Assembly (NCBI GenBank): GCA_002434245.1
Contig: DJJR01000044.1
Span: 1-41,445 of the forward strand
Length of the DNA stretch: 41,445 nt
Direction of reading: 5' to 3'
Source: Pelosinus fermentans
GTDB lineage: Bacteria > Bacillota > Negativicutes > DSM-13327
Below are positions 41,378-41,445 of the stretch, piece by piece. The position numbers and the translations under genes were made by a program. Each line of letters begins with the position of its first letter. The stretch's first letter is position 1. A model generated the notes under the pieces. It saw only the letters and a list, made by a program, of their open reading frames with translations, did not search any database and was not told the DNA's origin.

Positions 41378-41445
41378 TTACTCTGCTATTAGCAACGCTT
41401 CCCTTTTAAACAGATGAAACATGCCGAACCGGTCTAACCCCCTAT
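41378..41445 (-). CDS. C-terminal end of a gene cut by the window edge
   Basis: An open minus-strand frame enters from the right edge and ends DRFGMFHLFKREALLIAE before a TAA at 41378-41380. Only about 22 codons are visible, so it may also be chance. If real, it ends 20 bases before the large membrane protein and would be the preceding gene of that operon. Confidence 0.35.
   Translation of the reverse strand, partial: RGLDRFGMFHLFKREALLIAE

Overview
The window looks like chromosomal DNA of a low-GC, anaerobic, Gram-negative-type (diderm) Firmicute, most likely Negativicutes of the Pelosinus/Sporomusa kind. The assignment is inferred from gene content. There is a Firmicute SUF system with SufU, a ferredoxin-dependent 2-oxoacid oxidoreductase, a Bacillus-type XylR/xyl operator system, an SPL-family radical SAM protein and many strong GGAGG ribosome sites. 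These sit beside outer-membrane-linked genes: a TonB-like protein, an AsmA/TamB-like protein and a P19/Ftr1 periplasmic iron system. No rRNA, tRNA, insertion sequence or CRISPR array was seen.

Layout. 1-2.7 kb: a DASS-family anion symporter behind a duplicated ferredoxin leader, then a polysaccharide deacetylase lipoprotein. 2.8-7.8 kb: sufCBDSU operon. 8.1-10.9 kb: korDABC (2-oxoacid:ferredoxin oxidoreductase). 11-13 kb: a Gfo/Idh/MocA oxidoreductase and an orphan lipoprotein. 13.1-15 kb: a small LexA/CI-like switch. A self-cleaving S24 repressor faces an operon of a small helix-turn-helix protein and a DhaL homologue lacking its metal-binding aspartates, with four related operators between them. 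15.2-23 kb: an iron-uptake block (tonB, ftr1, p19, DUF2318 membrane protein, two FtsX-type permeases, ABC ATPase, FMN-binding lipoprotein) with Fur-like boxes. 23.5-25.1 kb: AsmA-like protein. 25.3-33.6 kb: xylose regulon, transcribed xylR then xylB-xylA-xylF-xylG-xylH, with three XylR-type operators. 33.7-38.1 kb: fused holin-like/amidase protein, 3D-domain protein, flavin reductase with divergent HxlR regulator, zinc-ribbon membrane protein, SPL-family radical SAM protein. 38.2-41.4 kb: an ABC ATPase with a very large permease-like partner, and the tail of a gene cut by the window end.

How the parts fit. The iron block should move Fe across the inner membrane (Ftr1/P19), probably with redox help from the DUF2318 and FMN-binding proteins; TonB may energise uptake at the outer membrane. 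Imported iron would supply the SUF system and the Fe-S enzymes KOR and the SPL protein. KOR oxidises a 2-oxoacid to acyl-CoA and reduces ferredoxin. The transporter at the left end carries a copy of the kor promoter and leader, so its expression may once have been, or still be, tied to KOR.

Threaded between operons are at least six copies of a roughly 100-base hairpin element built of 8-9-base CACAGAG/CACAAAG/CACGAAG units. In several copies the two arms have changed together. The most unusual items are the S24-HTH-DhaL-like cassette, the ferredoxin-leader duplication, the covarying hairpin family, and the single-chain holin-amidase fusion.
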